Positions 6,692 through 9,920 of a stretch of DNA of 9,920 nucleotides are shown in pieces. Below the pieces are notes generated by a model. The model was given only the letters and a program-made list of their open reading frames with translations, searched no databases and was not told the DNA's origin. Both the position numbers and the translations under genes were made by a program. Each line of letters opens with the position of its first letter. The first letter of the stretch is position 1. The stretch lies in the NCBI GenBank assembly GCA_900557635.1, contig USTB01000021.1, forward strand, positions 1 through 9,920, read 5' to 3'. The stretch comes from an uncultured Eubacteriales bacterium (lineage in GTDB: Bacteria > Bacillota_A > Clostridia > Oscillospirales > CAG-272).

Positions 6692-6806
6692 GCTCCATGT
6701 TACGGATTTTTTCGTGCCGGCTCAAAAAGAATGTCGGTGTCCCGCCGTATTTCCCGTTTTTTCGCTGTTCGGATCGGGAATCCGCGACGAAACAATTATT
6801 CATTCT

Positions 6807-6815
6807 ATTTTACCA
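6807..6815 (-). promoter_or_regulatory. Candidate extended -10 promoter of the rimM operon
   Basis: On the minus strand TGG directly precedes TAAAAT, an extended -10 element one mismatch from TATAAT. No good -35 hexamer is seen at 17 bases (ACCAAT). Transcription would begin near 6800, giving a leader of about 120 bases. This agrees with rimM starting at 6677 rather than at the ATG at 6803. Confidence 0.5.
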
Positions 6816-6929
6816 CAGTCCGATACCCGATTGGTGAATGATGTGTAAATATTTGAACAAACGGTAAACTCTCCCCGCGCACGGACTCCGTTCGGTCATG
6901 CCGTGCCGTCTTGTCCCGTATGATGATAT

Positions 6930-6948
6930 GGGAGCGCGCGCCGCTCCC
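6930..6948 (+). other. Inverted repeat upstream of the lipoprotein gene
   Basis: GGGAGCG and CGCTCCC form a perfect 7-bp stem around CGCGC, 36 bases before the lipoprotein ATG. A run of six T begins 11 bases after the stem, too far for a standard terminator. It may be an operator or a leader stem. Confidence 0.45.
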
Positions 6949-6984
6949 TCATTCCATGCTTTTTTAGAGAAAGGCGGAATTTTC

Positions 6985-7503
6985 ATGCAGAAAAGTGCCC
7001 GCATTCTGTTTCTTCTGATCCTTCTTCTGATGCCCGTCCTCCTGACAGGTACACTGACGGGGTGCCGCACCGCGCACCGCGACCCGCTGTGCTATCAGAA
7101 ATATCCCTTCACCGCCGACGGTACTCTGACCTTGGGCGAATTGCGCGGTGAGGTGCGCTTCACCATGGAGGCGGCGGGACGCGGCTCCCTCACCTTTCTT
7201 TCGCCCGCGTCGGTTGCCGGACTGCGTCTGACCGTCGACGGCGAGGGCGTTTGTGTCACCCTCGGCAATCACTCCTACGCCTTTGGGGAGGATTCGGGCA
7301 TCTGTCCCGTTCTGACCCGTCTGGTCGCCGCCTTCAGCCTGACCGAGCGCGGTCCCCTGGTCTACGATGCCGACGGCTTCTCCTGCAACGGCGTGCGCTA
7401 TGTATGCGATACCGGGAGCGGTTATCCGCTCTCGGTATCGGGAGAGGGCTTCTCCTTTACGATCTCCCTGTTTACGCCCGACGCTCAGCAGAATATGGGC
7501 TGA
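6985..7503 (+). CDS. Putative lipoprotein of unknown function
   Basis: The protein is not recognised. With the start at 6985 it has 172 residues and a clear lipoprotein signal: MQKSAR, a hydrophobic core of about 16 residues, then the lipobox LTGC with the modified cysteine at residue 27. The start is set by AGAAAGGCGG 7 bases upstream; the longer frame from 6898 would bury the signal peptide. The mature part alternates beta-type strands with Gly-rich turns (GTLTLGELRGEVRF, GSLTFLSPASVAGLRLTV), a little like LolA-type lipid-binding beta folds, but that is a weak resemblance. Mature cysteines lie at 36, 90, 107, 134 and 141. The last 19 bp overlap the end of dpaB tail to tail, and a strong hairpin lies within its codons 141-152. 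Closeness to the dipicolinate genes hints at, but does not show, a sporulation role. Confidence 0.8.
   Translation: MQKSARILFLLILLLMPVLLTGTLTGCRTAHRDPLCYQKYPFTADGTLTLGELRGEVRFTMEAAGRGSLTFLSPASVAGLRLTVDGEGVCVTLGNHSYAFGEDSGICPVLTRLVAAFSLTERGPLVYDADGFSCNGVRYVCDTGSGYPLSVSGEGFSFTISLFTPDAQQNMG
7407..7440 (+). other. 15-bp-stem hairpin inside the lipoprotein gene
   Basis: Left arm CGATACCGGGAGCGG (7407-7421), loop TTAT, right arm CCGCTCTCGGTATCG (7426-7440). Fourteen of 15 positions are Watson-Crick pairs, and the fifteenth is a G-U wobble in plus-strand RNA (an A-C mismatch in minus-strand RNA). A smaller stem, GGAGA/TCTCC (7441-7455), follows at once. The hairpin lies 45 bases beyond the dpaB stop on the minus strand. 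Neither strand shows a T-run after it. Confidence 0.8.
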
Positions 7504-8066
7504 AGCTGTGTTCCGCGCAGGGCGCAGTCCAGGGTGTCTGCCACCTGCGAAAAGTCACAAATCAGGGAGTGCGGCTTCTTTTCGGGGTCATCCTGCGCCA
7601 GCGGCACAAAATACACCTGCTTGCGGCACAGCATGGTGCCGATGTTGCACAGGTTTGCCGAAAGCGCATCGTTGGAGGCTAAGGCAATGACCACGGCGCC
7701 GTCGCGCCGAAGCTGTGCCTTTGCCGCCATGGTCACCGTAGTGTCGGTGATGCCGTGCGCCATTTTGGAGAGGGTATTTCCGGTGCACGGCATGATGAGA
7801 AGAGCGTCCAGACGGATCTTCGGACCGAGCGGCTCGGCATCCCGAATCGAATGGATGATCTCCTCACCGCACAGCGCCTCGACACGACGTCGAATCTCCG
7901 CCGCCTCACCGAAGCGTGTGTCGGTGTGATACACCGCGTCCGAGAGCAGAGGCGTCATGTGCCAGCCCTTTTTTTTCAATTGCTCCATGACGGCAAGTGA
8001 TTTCGATATCGTACAGAACGAGCCGCAAAGCGCCACGCCGATATGTCCGCGACAGGTGTCCGTCAT
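7485..8066 (-). CDS. dpaB: Dipicolinate synthase subunit B
   Basis: DpaB (SpoVFB) is the flavoprotein-like subunit which with DpaA makes dipicolinic acid from a lysine-pathway intermediate in the mother cell; the product loads the spore core with calcium. The 193-residue length matches the ~200 of Bacillus. The N-terminus HIGVALCGSFCTISKSL is the flavin-type nucleotide-binding start. LIMPCTGNTLSKMAHGITDT (90-109), KAQLRRDGAVVIALASND (116-133) and NIGTMLCRKQVYFVPLAQDDP (about 141-161) are family landmarks. It is coupled to dpaA by a 4-bp ATGA overlap, with a GGGGG-containing binding site 7 bases upstream. Its 3' end overlaps the convergent lipoprotein gene by 19 bp, leaving no intergenic room for a terminator. 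No asd/dapG/dapA genes follow, unlike the Bacillus operon. Confidence 0.95.
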   Translation of the reverse strand: MTDTCRGHIGVALCGSFCTISKSLAVMEQLKKKGWHMTPLLSDAVYHTDTRFGEAAEIRRRVEALCGEEIIHSIRDAEPLGPKIRLDALLIMPCTGNTLSKMAHGITDTTVTMAAKAQLRRDGAVVIALASNDALSANLCNIGTMLCRKQVYFVPLAQDDPEKKPHSLICDFSQVADTLDCALRGTQLQPIFC

Positions 8067-8974
8067 GTCGTCACCCCCTCTTCCCGCAGGATTTCAAGCA
8101 CACTGCGCGCCGCAATCCGTCCTGCCGTCACCGGAGAGGTCTTTCCAGGAAGAGAAAGCGCCCACACCGTGGGAACGCCGAGCCGCTGTGCCGCAATGCG
8201 GTCAACGCCGCCGGGACGGGATGCCAGATCGACCACGAGCGTGCTCTCCCCGAGCTGTTCCAGAAGATCGGCGGTCAGGACGGGATTCGGCACCGTGTTG
8301 AATATCACGTCGGGGCGTGATTCGCAGAACGAAAGCTGTCTTGTGTCCATGGCGCGGTAGCCCTCGGCACGGATCCACGCGAGGTCGGCGGGCTTCCGTG
8401 CCGTCGCCGTGACATGCGCCCCGAATGAGGCAAGCAGGCGGCACAGAATTCTGCCGATCCTGCCGTAGCCGATCACGGTGCATCTGCTTCCGTGCAGGGT
8501 GACGGGTAGGCGCTCCATGGCGATGGCGACAGCGCCCTCCGCCGTGGGGACGGCGTTTGCGATGCAGAATGCCTCCCGCTCGCTGTAGTCGTACACGGTG
8601 ACGCCCGCGCGCTTTGCCAGTGCGTGCGCCGTCTCGTGAAAGCGTCCGCCGAGCACCATTTGCGTGGGCTTGAGCTGAGCGAACATATCGTCAAGCGGGA
8701 TGGCTCCGTCGGCATACGGCGCGTGCAGACGCACGTGATCCTGACTGTACGGCAACGGCAGTATGACCGCCGCCGCGCCACGCACCGCGCCCTCCGTGCC
8801 GATACAGCGTGTGGGCAGGCAGATCTCGCCGTCATAGCGCTCAAAGCCCGCCAGCGCCACCTCATAGCCCGATGCCGCCAGCTCCTCCGCCATGGCGATC
8901 TGACGGCGGTCTCCGCCCAGCACGCCGATTTTGGCTTTGCCGTCAGTTTGGGTTGTGTTCATGATGTTTGCCAT
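8063..8974 (-). CDS. dpaA: Dipicolinate synthase subunit A
   Basis: DpaA (SpoVFA) is the NAD(P)H-binding dehydrogenase-like subunit of dipicolinate synthase. The 303-residue length is close to the ~297 of B. subtilis. An N-terminal domain begins IGVLGGDRRQ (16-25); the C-terminal Rossmann domain has the dinucleotide fingerprint VIGYGRIG (167-174). DLASRPGGVD (249-258) and LSLPGKTSPVTAG (274-286, approximate) are typical of the family. AGGAAAGG ends just before the ATG at 8974; a second in-frame ATG at 8962 is a possible start giving 299 residues. Expression is expected in the mother cell under SigK or SigE by analogy, but no convincing sporulation-type promoter was found by eye. The 5' side holds structured sequence (8993-9042). 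Confidence 0.94.
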   Translation of the reverse strand: MANIMNTTQTDGKAKIGVLGGDRRQIAMAEELAASGYEVALAGFERYDGEICLPTRCIGTEGAVRGAAAVILPLPYSQDHVRLHAPYADGAIPLDDMFAQLKPTQMVLGGRFHETAHALAKRAGVTVYDYSEREAFCIANAVPTAEGAVAIAMERLPVTLHGSRCTVIGYGRIGRILCRLLASFGAHVTATARKPADLAWIRAEGYRAMDTRQLSFCESRPDVIFNTVPNPVLTADLLEQLGESTLVVDLASRPGGVDRIAAQRLGVPTVWALSLPGKTSPVTAGRIAARSVLEILREEGVTT

Positions 8975-8992
8975 TCCTTTCCTGCATTCTTT

Positions 8993-9042
8993 TTGCCCGT
9001 GCGGGCAACTTCCCGGTCTGCCGGACGATTGCCCCTCGGCAG
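8993..9042 (-). promoter_or_regulatory. Candidate structured leader of dpaA (alternative stems)
   Basis: In minus-strand order the elements are CTGCCG (9037-9042), GGGCAA (9029-9034), CGGCAG (9018-9023), TTGCCCG (9002-9008) and CGGGCAA (8993-8999). The first pairs with the third, and the second with the fourth, which is an H-type pseudoknot order. The fourth can instead pair with the fifth as a tight 7-bp stem around CA, ending about 18 bases before the dpaA ATG. Only pairing potential is seen; it needs a transcript starting upstream of 9042. Confidence 0.35.
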
Positions 9043-9085
9043 ATCATTACATCATATTCCGCGCCCCGCCGTCAGGTTCGGCTTT

Positions 9086-9123
9086 CCCGCATTTTCCCCT
9101 CCTGCCCTTTTCTCCCGCGTCCC
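9086..9123 (-). other. G-quadruplex motif in the dpaA upstream region
   Basis: The minus strand carries five runs of three or four G, with loops of 4, 6, 5 and 7 bases (runs at 9121-9123, 9114-9116, 9105-9107, 9096-9099 and 9086-9088). This satisfies the usual G3+N1-7 pattern. The plus strand is correspondingly pyrimidine-rich. Whether it is transcribed depends on the unknown dpaA promoter. Confidence 0.5.
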
Positions 9124-9143
9124 GCCGTTTTTCATAACCCCTA

Positions 9144-9172
9144 TTTACAAACGCGGCATTTCGTGGTATCCT
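9144..9172 (+). promoter_or_regulatory. SigA-type promoter of the DUF1643 gene
   Basis: TTTACA (9144-9149) and TATCCT (9167-9172) are spaced by exactly 17 bases, and TGG directly before the -10 gives an extended -10 element. Transcription would begin near 9179, leaving a leader of about 90 bases. Confidence 0.65.
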
Positions 9173-9219
9173 ATCATTGTCGAATTTTCTCGCTTTTCAA
9201 AGCACTCCGTGACAGTATG

Positions 9220-9246
9220 CAACTGCACTGGATCATCAACTGCACT
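9220..9246 (+). repeat. 10-bp direct repeat in the DUF1643 leader
   Basis: CAACTGCACT occurs at 9220-9229 and again at 9237-9246, a 17-base period, ending 23 bases before the ATG. Both copies lie in an 11-codon frame (9217-9252, ATG to TAA) that lacks a convincing binding site. Confidence 0.6.
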
Positions 9247-9269
9247 ACATAATAAGGAAGGTTTCTCCC

Positions 9270-9869
9270 ATGCACATTCCGTCGTCCGATACCGCATCCA
9301 TTCACGTCCTGACCTATCAGGATGCCTGCCGCCCGTCTCCCGATGCCTCCTATGACCGCAGTCGCTGGCTCTACATCCCCGATTTCTACTCGGAGTACCG
9401 TTACGTCCTCGGCACGATCGGGGACAAGCCCCTCATCTGCATCGGCATCAATCCGTCCACCGCCGAGCCGGACCATCTGGACAACACCCTCAAATCCGTG
9501 GAGCGCATCGCCATGGGCAACGGCTACGACAGCTTTATCATGTTTAATGTCTATGCACAGCGCGCCACCCGTCCGGACGACATGGAGAAGCAATGCAACC
9601 CCCTCCTGCATGCCGAAAACATGAAGGCGTTTGATGCTGTCCTGTCCCGCACCGACCGTCCTGCCGTTTGGGCGGCTTGGGGCGCTATCATCGAAAAGCG
9701 TCCATACCTCACCGACTGCGTGCGCGACATGGCGCGCATCGGCAGAGCGCACTCCGCCTCTTGGCTCTGCGCCGGAAGCTGTTCCCGTGCCGGTCATCCG
9801 CATCATCCTCTCTATCTCCGCCGCGACGAGCCTCTTCGTCCCTTCGATTTAGACGCCTACTTAGGCTGA
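9270..9869 (+). CDS. DUF1643 family protein
   Basis: This 199-residue protein fits the DUF1643 family, small soluble proteins of unknown biochemical role found scattered in bacteria and phages. Family landmarks are the central LICIGINPSTA (55-65), the following D-x-T region LDNTLKSVERIA (70-81), FNVYAQRAT (92-100), AAWGAIIEKRPYL (135-147) and a C-terminal HPHHPLYLRRDEPLRPFDLD. There is no signal peptide or membrane segment. AGGAAGG lies 8 bases before the ATG, and a promoter is visible at 9144-9172. It is divergent from dpaA and seems to be a single-gene unit within the window. The family is widely taken as uncharacterised; a nucleic-acid-related role would be speculation. The call rests on remembered motifs, not a search. 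Confidence 0.85.
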   Translation: MHIPSSDTASIHVLTYQDACRPSPDASYDRSRWLYIPDFYSEYRYVLGTIGDKPLICIGINPSTAEPDHLDNTLKSVERIAMGNGYDSFIMFNVYAQRATRPDDMEKQCNPLLHAENMKAFDAVLSRTDRPAVWAAWGAIIEKRPYLTDCVRDMARIGRAHSASWLCAGSCSRAGHPHHPLYLRRDEPLRPFDLDAYLG

Positions 9870-9897
9870 CGGGGACGCGGGGAGACGAGGAGACGCG

Positions 9898-9912
9898 CGG
9901 GGCGCCGCCCCG
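9898..9912 (+). other. GC-rich inverted repeat at the right edge
   Basis: CGGGGC and GCCCCG form a 6-bp stem around GCC, 29 bases after the DUF1643 stop, followed by AACCCCGG at the window edge. Upstream, GGAGACG is repeated with a 9-base period (9881-9887 and 9890-9896 by eye). It may be a terminator without a visible T-run or part of a dispersed GC-rich repeat; the window stops too early to tell. Confidence 0.4.
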
Positions 9913-9920
9913 AACCCCGG

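Larger units (their letters stand above)
6678..6984. other. Divergent intergenic region between rimM and the lipoprotein gene
   Basis: This 307-bp region holds no supported gene. Read on the minus strand it contains a candidate extended -10 promoter for rimM (6807-6815) and a leader of about 120 bases. Read on the plus strand it contains a 7-bp-stem inverted repeat (6930-6948) and the lipoprotein ribosome binding site (AGAAAGGCGG, about 6968-6977). No convincing -35/-10 pair was found for the lipoprotein gene; the AT-rich patch at 6840-6870 is the likeliest place. Confidence 0.6.

Noticed and set aside
6678..6803. Longer rimM start at 6803
   Set aside because: The added 42 residues do not match the RimM N-terminus, there is no binding site, and the ATG lies at the candidate transcription start.
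6930..6966. Inverted repeat plus T-run as an intrinsic terminator
   Set aside because: The T-run begins 11 bases after the stem, and no plus-strand gene lies upstream to be terminated.
6898..6984. Longer start for the lipoprotein at 6898
   Set aside because: It would place 29 residues before the signal peptide and ignore the good binding site before 6985.
9049..9070. TATGAT or sporulation-sigma-like -10 for dpaA
   Set aside because: No matching -35 element at a proper distance for SigA, SigE or SigK; the match is too weak to call.
9174..9806. 210-residue open frame on the minus strand
   Set aside because: Antisense to the DUF1643 gene, which has a promoter, binding site and family motifs.

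Overview
The window most likely comes from a GC-rich, endospore-forming member of the Clostridia, Oscillospiraceae/Ruminococcaceae-like. Three things point there: a dipicolinate synthase pair (dpaA-dpaB), made only by endospore formers; a Gram-positive-type HPr with both His15 and the regulatory Ser46; and DUF4330 proteins beside an O-antigen-ligase-family membrane protein. Strong AGGAGG-type ribosome binding sites and two good SigA-type promoters fit a Firmicute. Species and habitat cannot be read from the sequence.

Layout, left to right. 1-254 is non-coding and holds an unusual tandem array of degenerate five-base units. 255-518 (minus) is ptsH (HPr), with its own promoter at 579-607. From 6677 down to 654, all on the minus strand, runs a probable operon: rimM, trmD, a MurJ-like flippase, an O-antigen-ligase/polymerase-like membrane protein, and two tandem DUF4330 single-pass membrane proteins. 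The first four genes are joined by overlaps or gaps of at most 15 bp; a 133-bp gap with a hairpin precedes the DUF4330 pair. A plus-strand lipoprotein gene (6985-7503) starts divergently from rimM and overlaps the end of dpaB by 19 bp, tail to tail. dpaB and dpaA (7485-8974, minus) are coupled by an ATGA overlap. A 295-bp divergent intergenic region holds candidate RNA structures and a G-quadruplex motif on the dpaA side, and a clear promoter for the DUF1643-family gene (9270-9869, plus). The window ends in a GC-rich inverted repeat.

Functionally there are three units. The first pairs translation-quality genes (RimM for 16S/30S maturation, TrmD for m1G37 in tRNA) with an envelope module: a lipid-linked glycan flippase, a glycan polymerase or ligase, and two uncharacterised extracytoplasmic DUF4330 proteins. 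The second makes dipicolinic acid in the mother cell during sporulation. The third is stand-alone HPr for sugar transport and carbon regulation. The best candidate for something undescribed is the MurJ-like/ligase/DUF4330x2 module: the flippase appears to lack several charged residues that matter in E. coli MurJ, so it may carry a different lipid-linked cargo. Other signals worth checking are a 15-bp-stem hairpin inside the lipoprotein gene, a possible pseudoknot/alternative-hairpin leader before dpaA, and the pentamer array.
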